Positions 37,509 to 45,444 of a stretch of DNA of 64,000 nt are shown piece by piece. Numbering within the stretch: the first letter of the stretch is position 1; the number at the start of each line of letters is the position of its first letter. The stretch comes from an uncultured Lachnoclostridium sp. (GTDB lineage Bacteria > Bacillota > Clostridia > Lachnospirales > Lachnospiraceae), in assembly GCA_946499505.1 (NCBI GenBank), contig CAMMSL010000004.1, forward strand, positions 1-64,000, given 5' to 3'. Under the pieces are notes generated by a model. The model did no database searches, was not told where the DNA came from, and saw nothing but the letters and a program-made list of their open reading frames with translations. The position numbers were made by a program, and so were the translations under genes.

Positions 37509-39074
37509 ATGAAAATATTGGTTGTTGTACGCGAAAAGGCGGAGGCTGACAATATTGAAAGAATGCTGCAGCGTATAGTGCCAATATCTGAGGCGGATGA
37601 GAAGAAATGTGAGGGCTGCTGTAAAGTAGTCGGGGCTGCAGGTGACGGAAAGACGGGATATGAGATGATCCGGGGAGAATGCCCGGATCTTGTCATAGCG
37701 GATGTGGAGCTTCCTGAAATGGGCGGACTGGAGATGCTGGAGAAAATACGCGGAGAGCACAGTGATGTGAAAGCAGTACTTCTGGCTGAAAAAGAAGACT
37801 TCGATCAGGCAAAGCGGGCGGTTGATCTGGGAGTGGAAGGATATCTGGTCAAACCGGTGAGAGAAGACGAATTGCGGAAGGCAGTGGCGCGGGCAGGCGA
37901 GAGGCTGAAAAAAGAGCGTATGGCGGAAGCTGTATTAACGATCGAAAATATCTTTATGGCCTGTCTGAACGGACAGCTCAGTCCGGATCCTGATTTTAAC
38001 AGGATGACTAAACAGCGGTTTGGATTCACGGTTGAGGAGCCGGGAGCAGTTTTTGCCGTGTGGCTTGGCGATGGTTTCGAGGAGCAGAAGGAGCATGCAA
38101 AGAGTGTGATCGGACAGTCGGGAGATTGGGGGAGCGGGAGAGCTTCCCGCGTGTTCGAGGCGAGGGCGTGGAAGATTCTGTTTATTGTCTTGTACCAGAT
38201 GGAGGATGAGGAACAGGAATATACATGTTTTCAGAAGGAAATCGTACCGAAACTGTGCCGGCAGCTGCTGGGAACCGTGGTATGTATCTGGGCAGAGGCG
38301 GAACATATCGTGGATCTGCCGGATGTGCTTAAGCATATGAATTCTATGAAAGACTGGAATCTGCTGTTTGACAGAGGCGAGCTGATCCGTCAGGAAGTGA
38401 TAGACAGCCAGAAGACAGTGCCTCTGAAATATCCCGTTGAAATCGAAAATCAGGCGCGTCAGGCAGTGACGGTGAAAGATGGAGAAGAGATCAAACGGGC
38501 ATATTACAGGCTGTATGATTATATAAGGCGTGAACCGCACAGCCCCGGAGAAATGAAAGAATGTCTGATCCGGTTCAATATGGCGCTGCTCAATGTCTAT
38601 AAAACCCAGTGGGAGATTGAATCAGAGCTGGAGATCCAGCGCTGCATGCAGGCAATTTCTACGGCTATGAGCTGGCGGGAAGTGCGGGCTGCGATGGACA
38701 GATTCCTGTCAACGCTGAACTTTGACGCATTTGAGGAAAAAGAGGACAGCAGGCTGAGCCCGCTTGTCCGTAAGGCGGTACAGATCGTGAGAAAATATTA
38801 TGATCAGGGGATCACGCTGGAAGAGGTGGCGGGCAGGCTTTTTGTCTCCGAGGAGTATCTGAGCAGCCAGTTCAAAAAAGAAACCGGAGCAGGATTTACA
38901 GAAACGATCAGAAAATACCGGATAGAGCGGATCAAAGGCCTGCTGGTCGGCACAAGGCTTAAAATCAACCAGATCGCGGAGCTGACCGGATATGCGGATT
39001 CAAAGTATATGAGCAGAGTGTTTAAGGAAGAGACAGGGATGCTTCCGACGGAATTTCGCAAGACAGCTCATTAA
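37509..39074 (+). CDS. YesN-type response regulator with AraC DNA-binding domain, atypical receiver
   Basis: 521 residues: an N-terminal receiver (1-125), a ~270-residue middle part, and an AraC-type double helix-turn-helix at about 420-521 (ITLEEVAGRLFVSEEYLSSQFKKETG; KINQIAELTGYADSKYMSRVFKEETG). The phospho-acceptor D65 (VIADVELP) and Lys (YLVKP) are present, but the acidic pair usually near residues 8-9 is Arg-Glu (VVVREK), so metal binding and phosphorylation may be impaired. No kinase gene is adjacent, which is unusual because YesN regulators are normally next to YesM kinases. AAAGGAG precedes ATG 37509. Confidence 0.85.
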   Translation: MKILVVVREKAEADNIERMLQRIVPISEADEKKCEGCCKVVGAAGDGKTGYEMIRGECPDLVIADVELPEMGGLEMLEKIRGEHSDVKAVLLAEKEDFDQAKRAVDLGVEGYLVKPVREDELRKAVARAGERLKKERMAEAVLTIENIFMACLNGQLSPDPDFNRMTKQRFGFTVEEPGAVFAVWLGDGFEEQKEHAKSVIGQSGDWGSGRASRVFEARAWKILFIVLYQMEDEEQEYTCFQKEIVPKLCRQLLGTVVCIWAEAEHIVDLPDVLKHMNSMKDWNLLFDRGELIRQEVIDSQKTVPLKYPVEIENQARQAVTVKDGEEIKRAYYRLYDYIRREPHSPGEMKECLIRFNMALLNVYKTQWEIESELEIQRCMQAISTAMSWREVRAAMDRFLSTLNFDAFEEKEDSRLSPLVRKAVQIVRKYYDQGITLEEVAGRLFVSEEYLSSQFKKETGAGFTETIRKYRIERIKGLLVGTRLKINQIAELTGYADSKYMSRVFKEETGMLPTEFRKTAH

Positions 39075-39197
39075 AAAAATCGACCTTTTTAAGGAATTTC
39101 ACCCTTTTTATATTGGATAAATATGGTATGATACGTTCGACTGAAGAGCAGACAGGCGAATGAAATAATATCATTGTAAAGAGAGGTGAGATGAATA

Positions 39198-39425
39198 ATG
39201 AGCGAAATGAAGATTACATTTAAGCATCCGGAGGAAATCCGTGAGTTCGTAAATATGGTCTCAAAATATGATTTTGATATTGACGTGAGAAGAGGCCGTG
39301 TTGTGGTAGATGCAAAATCTTTACTTGGAATTATGCATCTTGGACTGAACAATGTAATGGATCTTAAGCTGCATTCTGATGACTGTGAAGAGCTTCAGAA
39401 GAAGATTTTGAAATATGCAGCGTAA
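39198..39425 (+). CDS. HPr-like protein lacking the active-site histidine
   Basis: 75 residues matching the HPr fold: two strands and helices with RVVVDAKSLLGIMHLG aligning to the Ser46 region of HPr (VSAKSLLKLQ). The His15 loop of HPr (GLHTRPA) is replaced by KHPEEIREFVNMV, so there is no phosphorylatable His in the right place. The Ser of AKSLL is kept. This resembles regulatory HPr paralogues such as Crh of Bacillus, though it is more divergent. The ribosome site GAGGTGAG is good. It lies between the YesN-like regulator and guaA and is closed by the terminator at 39459. Confidence 0.75.
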   Translation: MSEMKITFKHPEEIREFVNMVSKYDFDIDVRRGRVVVDAKSLLGIMHLGLNNVMDLKLHSDDCEELQKKILKYAA

Positions 39426-39458
39426 GAGAATATTTTAAATAGCAGGATATGGTACAGG

Positions 39459-39492
39459 TTTTCCCGGCGGTTCTTATGAATGCGCCGGGAAA
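39459..39492 (+). terminator. Rho-independent terminator
   Basis: A perfect 10-bp stem TTTCCCGGCG/CGCCGGGAAA with a short T tail. It separates the HPr-like gene from guaA. Confidence 0.75.
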
Positions 39493-39500
39493 TTTAGTTG

Positions 39501-39529
39501 TTGTCAAACCGTGGCAGCTCTACTATAAT
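39501..39529 (+). promoter_or_regulatory. guaA promoter
   Basis: TTGTCA (39501-39506), 17-bp spacer, TATAAT (39524-39529). The short leader contains a CGGTCC/GGACCG hairpin just before the AGGAGG of guaA. No purine riboswitch is visible. Confidence 0.8.
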
Positions 39530-39582
39530 GAAAGCATAAGAGCACGCGGTCCGCAGGGACCGTATTTTACAGGAGGAAAAAC

Positions 39583-41130
39583 GTGAAGAATGAATTAGTG
39601 ATCGTCCTTGACTTCGGCGGACAGTATAATCAGCTTGTCGCAAGACGTGTCAGGGAATGTAATGTGTACTGTGAGATTTATTCTTACAAAACAGATATTG
39701 AGAAGATCAAAGCGATGAATCCGAAAGGAATTATTCTTACCGGCGGACCGAACAGCTGCTATCTGCCGGATTCACCGACATATTCGGACGAGCTGTTCAA
39801 GCTGGGAATACCGGTACTCGGGCTCTGCTATGGCGCTCAGCTTATGATGCACGTGCTTGGCGGAAAAGTAGAGAAGGCAGACGTCAGAGAATACGGAAAA
39901 ACAGAAGTCCTGATCGACAAGACTTCTTCTAAAATATTCGCGGATGTCTCTACTCCGACAGTCTGCTGGATGAGTCATTTTGATTATATTTCAAAAGTTG
40001 CGCCAGGATTCGAGATTTCCGCGCATACTGCAGACTGCCCGGTGGCAGCGGCGGAAAATGAAACGGAGAAACTTTACGCGATCCAGTTCCATCCGGAAGT
40101 ACTCCACACTCAGGAAGGAACGAAGATGATCAACAATTTCGTAAAGAACGTCTGTGAGTGCAGCGGCGACTGGAGAATGGATTCCTTTGTGGAACACTCC
40201 ATTGAAGCAATCCGCGAAAAAGTAGGAGACGGAAAAGTACTGCTCGCATTATCCGGCGGTGTGGATTCTTCCGTGGCAGCAGGACTTCTCTCCCGAGCAA
40301 TCGGAAAACAGCTGACATGTGTATTCGTAGACCATGGCCTTCTCCGCAAAAACGAAGGGAACGAAGTGGAAGCAGTCTTCGGTCCGGAGGGAGATTTTGA
40401 CCTGAACTTTATCCGTGTAAATGCGCAGGAGAGATATTATAACAAACTGGCCGGCGTGACAGAACCGGAACAGAAACGTAAGATCATCGGTGAAGAGTTC
40501 ATCCGTGTGTTTGAGGAAGAGGCGAAGAAGATCGGAGCCGTGGACTTCCTTGCACAGGGAACGATCTATCCGGATGTGGTAGAGAGCGGTCTGGGCGGAG
40601 AATCCGCAGTGATCAAGTCTCATCACAATGTAGGCGGACTTCCGGATTACGTAGATTTTAAAGAAATCATCGAGCCGCTGCGCGATCTGTTCAAAGATGA
40701 AGTCCGCAAGGCAGGTCTGGAGCTGGGAATTCCGGAGGAACTGGTGTATCGCCAGCCGTTCCCGGGACCGGGACTTGGGATCCGTATCATCGGAGAAGTT
40801 ACCGCAGAGAAAGTACGGATCGTACAGGATGCGGACGCGATCTACAGAGAAGAGATCGCGAAAGCCGGACTGGACAGAGAGATCAATCAGTACTTTGCGG
40901 CGCTGACAAATATGCGTTCCGTCGGAGTTATGGGAGACGAGAGAACTTATGATTATGCCGTGGCGCTGAGAGCGGTGAAGACGATTGACTTCATGACAGC
41001 TGAGGCGGCGGAGATTCCGTATGAGGTGCTCAATAAAGTGATGAGCAGGATTATAAATGAAGTGCGGGGGGTTAACAGAGTGTTCTATGATCTGACCAGT
41101 AAGCCGCCGGGGACGATAGAGTTCGAATAA
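39583..41130 (+). CDS. guaA: GMP synthase (glutamine-hydrolysing)
   Basis: 515 residues, normal for GuaA. The class I amidotransferase domain has C82 (GLCYGAQ), H170 and E172 (QFHPEV). The ATP-pyrophosphatase P-loop SGGVDSS is at 223-229 and the C-terminal dimerisation domain ends in KPPGTIEFE. It turns XMP into GMP. It starts at GTG 39583 with AGGAGG upstream. The 3' end of guaA is a known integration site for genomic islands, and remnants of a mobile element follow immediately here. Confidence 0.96.
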   Translation: MKNELVIVLDFGGQYNQLVARRVRECNVYCEIYSYKTDIEKIKAMNPKGIILTGGPNSCYLPDSPTYSDELFKLGIPVLGLCYGAQLMMHVLGGKVEKADVREYGKTEVLIDKTSSKIFADVSTPTVCWMSHFDYISKVAPGFEISAHTADCPVAAAENETEKLYAIQFHPEVLHTQEGTKMINNFVKNVCECSGDWRMDSFVEHSIEAIREKVGDGKVLLALSGGVDSSVAAGLLSRAIGKQLTCVFVDHGLLRKNEGNEVEAVFGPEGDFDLNFIRVNAQERYYNKLAGVTEPEQKRKIIGEEFIRVFEEEAKKIGAVDFLAQGTIYPDVVESGLGGESAVIKSHHNVGGLPDYVDFKEIIEPLRDLFKDEVRKAGLELGIPEELVYRQPFPGPGLGIRIIGEVTAEKVRIVQDADAIYREEIAKAGLDREINQYFAALTNMRSVGVMGDERTYDYAVALRAVKTIDFMTAEAAEIPYEVLNKVMSRIINEVRGVNRVFYDLTSKPPGTIEFE

Positions 41131-41139
41131 TAAACAGAG

Positions 41140-41176
41140 AGCCGTTTGTTCTTTTAACCGAGAGCAGACGGCTTTT
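41140..41176 (+). terminator. guaA terminator
   Basis: AGCCGTTTG/CAGACGGCT stem (one G-U pair) with a TTTT tail. Confidence 0.75.
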
Positions 41177-41228
41177 GGCGTTCTATAATATATGGCTGCC
41201 TGTCAAAAGAGAGGGGATGGTAAAGAGT

Positions 41229-41363
41229 ATGTATAAAAGACCAAGGCAAAAAGTGCAGCCAAAGAAAGATGAACATAATCGGAAAAGAGATAGGATTGTT
41301 AATTTTCGTATATCTCCAGAAGAACGGGCGGAGTTGGAACAGAGAATTAAAAGGCTGTTGTAA
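41229..41363 (+). pseudogene. Truncated MobC-like mobilisation protein
   Basis: 44 residues: a basic N-terminus, then RDRIVNFRISPEERAELEQRI, the ribbon-helix-helix start of MobC-type relaxosome proteins, which normally continue for about 100 residues. Here the frame ends in KRLL and a stop. It lies 99 bp after guaA. The truncation and the adjoining fragment at 41447 indicate the remains of a decayed conjugative or mobilisable element. Confidence 0.6.
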
Positions 41364-41406
41364 TGTGGATTTAGTATGCTATACTGAATGAAAGTTGCAG
41401 GCTTAC

Positions 41407-42189
41407 TCACTGAGAAATTAGATAAATAATAAGGGAGATTCTTTTTATGAAAATAACAGAGTTGTTGGGAGAGGCAACAAATGCACACTGCAGGTCATCC
41501 AGTCTGCCGCAGGAGATGAATTCTCCGGAAGCGCCCCAGATGCTTGCCTTTTCCCTGTTATAAAGGAAGAGGTCGTGGCCGAGGATATCGCTTTCCGCTG
41601 CGCCGGCAGCTTCTGTGATGGTTTGCATGAACGTGCCTTTTGCCGCCAGATCACCGTACAGAGGAAGCATGTCTTTCTGGGCGTTGTACTTGTAGCCGTT
41701 GTTCGCCTCCCGGTTCATGTGGATGGCAAGGTTCGGGATCAGGACGAGGTCGCGGTCGATATTTACCAGCTTCGATATAAATGAACCGGAAGACGGATCT
41801 TTGATGATCACGCGGCCGGCCACGGAGAGCGGGCGGTCAAACCATGGAGCGCACAGCATGCCGCCGTAGCGTTCCACATTAAGGCGGATATAGTGCCCGT
41901 CTGTCTCCAGTTCAGGATTTTCTTTTATCTTGAAAGTCGGAGAATCCCCGTGGCTTGCCATGATGCGCATGCCTTTAAATCCGTGTTGGGGAATCGTGAA
42001 AGCGATAAGAGAAGACCCGTTGCGTGTGACGAAATATCTGCCGCCGGGCTGTATGTGCCATTTCTGATTTTCCTGTAATTCTACAAAATTTTCATTTAGC
42101 AGGGGCTTTTTCATATTTTCTACTGCGTGGAAGCAGGACGGGCTGCCTTCCAGAAACTGTGCAAGTTCTTTTGAAACAGTATAGTCCAT
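41407..42189 (-). pseudogene. M18-family aminopeptidase, C-terminal half lost
   Basis: The 260-residue ORF begins as a normal M18 aminopeptidase (DAP2/ApeB type), including the metal-binding MASHGDSPTFKIK and the FISCGRLDDLQCAF segment, but intact enzymes are about 430 residues. After the Ala-Phe of LDDLQCAF it runs into foreign DNA (VASPNNSVIF...ISQ). The second metal-binding half is missing, so it is almost certainly inactive. The breakpoint near 41478 coincides with the fragment of a mobile-element gene. A good ribosome site AAAGGAG precedes ATG 42189, so a truncated protein might still be made. Confidence 0.8.
41447..41563 (+). pseudogene. 5' fragment of a mobile-element gene fused to antisense aminopeptidase DNA
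   Basis: It has a promoter (TTGTAA, 16-bp spacer, TATACT ending near 41386), the ribosome site AGGGAG and the start MKITELLGEAT, which resembles the N-terminus of AlbA_2-type ATP-binding proteins common in Clostridia mobile elements. After codon 11 the DNA is the antisense of an aminopeptidase gene and the frame stops at 41563. The breakpoint is near 41478. Confidence 0.5.
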
Positions 42190-42281
42190 GGTGATAAAAC
42201 GCTCCTTTGTGTGAAATATTAACTCGTATTTTCAGAATATAATCTGCATTCTGCCTTGTCAAGATAAAGCCGAACTGTTAC

Positions 42282-42310
42282 TTTACAATCCCGGCCGGCT
42301 TGCGTATACT
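42282..42310 (+). promoter_or_regulatory. Promoter of the two-component operon
   Basis: TTTACA (42282-42287), 17-bp spacer, TATACT (42305-42310), followed by AAGGAG and ATG 42335. Confidence 0.75.
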
Positions 42311-42334
42311 GAAAATCATAAAGGAGCTGATCAT

Positions 42335-43009
42335 ATGAGGATATTGATAGCAGAGGATGAAAAGGATCTGAATCAGATCATAACGAACCGTCTGAAAGGG
42401 GAGCATTACAGTGTGGATTCCTGCTTTGACGGGCAGGAGGCGCTGGAATATCTGGAGAGCGCGGAATATGATGCGGTGGTTCTGGATATCATGATGCCCG
42501 TGCTTGACGGCTTGAGCGTATTAAAGAAGATGAGGCGGAGAAACGACAGTACACCGGTGATCCTGCTGACGGCGAAAGACAGTATTGAAGACCGGGTGGC
42601 CGGGCTTGATGCCGGAGCAAATGACTATCTGGTGAAGCCGTTTGCTTTTGAGGAACTGCTGGCAAGGATCAGGGTGCTCCTGCGAAAGCCCGCGGAGATC
42701 CCGAAGACGTGCTATAAGGTGGCTGATCTTGAAGTGCATATGGACACGCAGCAGGTAAAGCGAGGCGGAAAGGATATTAAGCTGTCCGGAAAGGAATTTG
42801 CCCTGCTCCGGTATATGGTGCAGAATGAAGGAATCGTGCTTTCAAGAGACCGGCTGGAGCAGCATCTGTGGAACTTTGACTATGCGGGCGGCTCTAATGT
42901 GATCGACGTCTATATCCGGTATCTGCGCAAGAAGATCGATGAAGGGTATGAGCAGAAGCTGATCCATACCGTTCGCGGTGCGGGATATGTACTCCGGACC
43001 GAGTCGTGA
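42335..43009 (+). CDS. OmpR-family response regulator
   Basis: 224 residues. The receiver has AEDE at 6-9, phospho-acceptor D51 (LDIMMP), T79 and K101 (VKPF). The winged-helix domain (about 130-222) ends in RGAGYVLR. It is encoded 22 bp before its kinase gene. It is the best candidate for binding the TTTAATC direct repeats upstream of the PepSY lipoprotein genes at 44539 and 59395: it is next to the first, and OmpR-type regulators bind 11-bp head-to-tail repeats. Confidence 0.92.
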   Translation: MRILIAEDEKDLNQIITNRLKGEHYSVDSCFDGQEALEYLESAEYDAVVLDIMMPVLDGLSVLKKMRRRNDSTPVILLTAKDSIEDRVAGLDAGANDYLVKPFAFEELLARIRVLLRKPAEIPKTCYKVADLEVHMDTQQVKRGGKDIKLSGKEFALLRYMVQNEGIVLSRDRLEQHLWNFDYAGGSNVIDVYIRYLRKKIDEGYEQKLIHTVRGAGYVLRTES

Positions 43010-43031
43010 CAGAGGGTGATCGTACAGAATT

Positions 43032-44417
43032 ATGAAAAAGATTTCATTGAAATTAAAGCTTACACTATTGTATACGTTTTTTATGGCGCTTCTCACATGC
43101 GCATCACTGGCAATCCTGTTTTCGCTCAGCAATCGGGAAGTGCTGTCTTCCACACAGTCGAAGCTGGAGAACAGGGTGCAGGAGAGTGTGGAGTATATTG
43201 AACTTAGGAACGGTGAGATCCGGATTGATTCGGACTTCTATTCGGTAGCGCGGGATGTATATCTGTCGCTGTATGATAGTGACATGTATTTTATGTATGG
43301 CAGAGTGCCCCACGGTTTCGGGCAGCAGCCGGAACTGGCGGACGGAGAAATGCGGACGATCCGGGACGGGAACAGAGAGTGGTATGTGTACGACATGTCA
43401 TACCGTCTGTCCGATGATCAGACCGTGTATGTCCGGGGGATCACTTCAATTACGGACGCAGAGGAGAGCTTCACGGTCACGGTGCGCTTTGCGCTTGTCT
43501 TACTCCCGCTGATGGTGCTGGCGACGGCTGTCATCGGATATCGTTTTACAAGACGGACGCTGGCCCCGGTGCGAAAGATCACGGATACAGTGCAAAAGAT
43601 ACGGGCGGACGCAGATCTCTCACGGCGCATCGGATTTGCAGATGCGGATCCGGGCAAAGGAAAAGAGCGGGATGAAATCTATGTCCTCGGAAATACATTT
43701 GATGAAATGCTCGAAGAGCTGGAAAATGTATTCCGGAGGGAACAGCAGTTTACGTCGGATGCCTCCCATGAACTGAGGACGCCCGTGAGTGTGATCCTGG
43801 CTCAGTGTGACGCGATGCTGGCGGAAGACAGTACATTCACAGAAGAGCAGCGCAGCCAGATCAGTCTTATCCGGCGAAAGGCGAAAGGAATGTCAGATAT
43901 GATCTCCCAGCTCCTTTTCCTGTCGCGGGCAGATCAGGGCAGGCAGCCGCTCCATAAGGAGTGGCTCAATGTAAGCGAGCTTACGGAAATGATATCGGAA
44001 GAGCAGCAGATGCTTGCCGACACGGACGGCAGGGGAATTCATGTGGAGACGGAGATTTCCCCTGAGATATGGGCTGAGGTGGATGAGACATTTTATATAA
44101 GGATGCTGGTGAATCTGATCTCAAATGCCCTTCGGTACAGCCGGGAGAACGGCATTGTCAAAGTGACGCTTGAAGAAAAGGAGGAAATGTTCACGGTAAG
44201 CGTGCATGATCATGGCATAGGGATCGCTCCGGATGTCCTGCCTCATATCTGGGAACGTTTTTATCAGGCGGATACAGCAAGGACAGAGGACAGCCATGCA
44301 GGACTCGGACTGTCTATGGTGAAATGGATCGCAGAAGCTCACGGGGGAAGCGTGAAGGCAGAGAGCACAGAAGGAGCAGGCAGTACATTTTCATGCAGTA
44401 TTCCCACGGGAAAATAA
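43032..44417 (+). CDS. Sensor histidine kinase with HAMP domain
   Basis: 461 residues: helix at about 9-32, an extracytoplasmic domain of ~115 residues, a second helix at about 152-172, HAMP, and phospho-acceptor H246 in ASHELRTPVS. The ATPase has an N box (NLISNALRY), G1 (VHDHGIGI), an F box (WERFYQ) and G2 (GLGLSMVKW), all intact. The external signal is unknown. The downstream PepSY lipoprotein is a likely partner or target, since PepSY proteins often act outside the cell alongside two-component systems. Confidence 0.92.
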   Translation: MKKISLKLKLTLLYTFFMALLTCASLAILFSLSNREVLSSTQSKLENRVQESVEYIELRNGEIRIDSDFYSVARDVYLSLYDSDMYFMYGRVPHGFGQQPELADGEMRTIRDGNREWYVYDMSYRLSDDQTVYVRGITSITDAEESFTVTVRFALVLLPLMVLATAVIGYRFTRRTLAPVRKITDTVQKIRADADLSRRIGFADADPGKGKERDEIYVLGNTFDEMLEELENVFRREQQFTSDASHELRTPVSVILAQCDAMLAEDSTFTEEQRSQISLIRRKAKGMSDMISQLLFLSRADQGRQPLHKEWLNVSELTEMISEEQQMLADTDGRGIHVETEISPEIWAEVDETFYIRMLVNLISNALRYSRENGIVKVTLEEKEEMFTVSVHDHGIGIAPDVLPHIWERFYQADTARTEDSHAGLGLSMVKWIAEAHGGSVKAESTEGAGSTFSCSIPTGK

Positions 44418-44446
44418 TTTTGAAATAAATTAAAAAAATGAAAGAC

Positions 44447-44479
44447 TTTAATCTCTCTTTAATCTTTCTCATTTATAGT
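44447..44479 (+). promoter_or_regulatory. PepSY gene promoter with 11-bp direct repeats
   Basis: TTTAATCTCTC (44447-44457) and TTTAATCTTTC (44458-44468) in tandem, then TATAGT (44474-44479). The second repeat begins 16 bp before the -10. The same arrangement occurs at 59332-59364 before the other PepSY gene. Confidence 0.78.
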
Positions 44480-44538
44480 GGTATCAACAAAAGAAAACAA
44501 GCAAAAAATAAATGGATCATATGAAGGGAGAAAGAAAA

Positions 44539-45204
44539 ATGAAGAGATTAACAGTAGCAGCAATTATTGCAGTAATGGCAGTGGGAGTATTCACAGGATG
44601 CGGAAACAGAGGGACAGCACAGATGAACAGCGCAACGGCAAACACAGCCGAAAGCCAGAACAGCGGCACAGCAAACAGTGCACAGAGTGATGACCAGAGC
44701 ACAGTCGGAACAGATGACCAGAGCGGAACCAATTCAGGCGCTCAGGATATCGGAGAGGATGCAGCCCTGCAGGCGGCGCTTGAAGCGGCGGGCATCAGCG
44801 AAGCGGAGGCTTCACGAGTCCGGGTATCCATGGACAGGGATGACGGAAGAGTCGTTTACGACGTAAGATTCGATGTGGATCAGACAGAATACGATTATGA
44901 AGTTCTTGCATCTGACGGACAGATCGTAAGCTCTGATGTGGAACAGCGAAATGACGACAGATATGACGATGATGACAGAAACAGAGGAAGCAATGCAGAT
45001 GTGGCGATTAGCCGGGAAGAAGCAATTGATATTGCTCTTGCAAAAGTACCAGGGGCAACAGAGAGTGATATCAGGATTGAACTGGATCACGACGATGGAA
45101 GGTACAAATACGAAGGGGACATCATCTATGAGAGAGTAGAGTATGATTTTGAAATCGATGCGGATAGAGGAGATATCCTGGAGTGGAGTGAGGAGAGAGA
45201 CTGA
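44539..45204 (+). CDS. PepSY-domain lipoprotein
   Basis: 221 residues. The signal peptide ends in a lipobox (GVFTGC, Cys at residue 18). A Ser/Gln/Asp-rich linker follows, then two PepSY-like modules: about 75-145 (AALEAAGISEAEASRVRV...) and 155-221 (EEAIDIALAKVPGATESDIRIELD...). PepSY domains are extracytoplasmic and often inhibit proteases or sense envelope conditions. Start choice: ATG 44539 follows GGGAG and gives a clean signal peptide; the frame opens 27 bases earlier. It ends at a strong terminator. Confidence 0.88.
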   Translation: MKRLTVAAIIAVMAVGVFTGCGNRGTAQMNSATANTAESQNSGTANSAQSDDQSTVGTDDQSGTNSGAQDIGEDAALQAALEAAGISEAEASRVRVSMDRDDGRVVYDVRFDVDQTEYDYEVLASDGQIVSSDVEQRNDDRYDDDDRNRGSNADVAISREEAIDIALAKVPGATESDIRIELDHDDGRYKYEGDIIYERVEYDFEIDADRGDILEWSEERD

Positions 45205-45225
45205 CAAAAAAATAAGCAGGAAAGA

Positions 45226-45253
45226 AGCCGGCATGATGGAAATGCCGGCTTTT
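45226..45253 (+). terminator. Rho-independent terminator of the PepSY gene
   Basis: Perfect stem AGCCGGCAT/ATGCCGGCT with a 7-nt loop and TTTG tail, just before the tRNA promoter. Confidence 0.82.
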
Positions 45254-45255
45254 GC

Positions 45256-45284
45256 TTGACGAATGGGGTGTACTCTGGTATAAT
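45256..45284 (+). promoter_or_regulatory. tRNA-Cys promoter
   Basis: TTGACG (45256-45261), 17-bp spacer, TATAAT (45279-45284), 33 bp before the mature 5' end. Confidence 0.82.
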
Positions 45285-45316
45285 TTTTTGAGTGTAGAAA
45301 TAAAATAATAATATAT

Positions 45317-45388
45317 GGCGCAGTAGCCAAGTGGTAAGGCGTGGGTCTGCAACACCCTGATTCACCGGTTCAAATCCGGTCTGCGCCT
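45317..45388 (+). tRNA. tRNA-Cys (anticodon GCA)
   Basis: 72 nt. The acceptor stem GGCGCAG pairs with CTGCGCC, and the T arm CCGGTTCAAATCCGG is canonical. The anticodon loop CTGCAAC carries GCA at 45349-45351. CCA is not encoded. Its 3' end is the integration site of the element that follows; the gene stays intact because the element supplies the same 3' sequence. Confidence 0.95.
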
Positions 45389-45395
45389 CTTGTCA
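45366..45395 (+). repeat. attL, 30-bp direct repeat
   Basis: Identical over 30 bp to 56174-56203. It spans the T arm and acceptor end of tRNA-Cys plus seven bases beyond it. Confidence 0.92.
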
Positions 45396-45402
45396 AAATA
45401 AG

Positions 45403-45440
45403 GAGAAACGTTGAAAAATCAGCGTTTCTCTTTATTTTTT
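45403..45440 (+). terminator. tRNA-Cys terminator supplied by the element
   Basis: GAGAAACG/CGTTTCTC stem followed by TTTATTTTTTT. It resembles the chromosomal terminator now displaced to 56211-56245, so the element restores termination as well as the tRNA 3' end. Confidence 0.78.
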
Positions 45441-45444
45441 TCCT

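Noticed and set aside
39530..39582. Purine riboswitch before guaA
   Set aside because: Only ~50 nt of leader with one short hairpin; too short for a purine aptamer.
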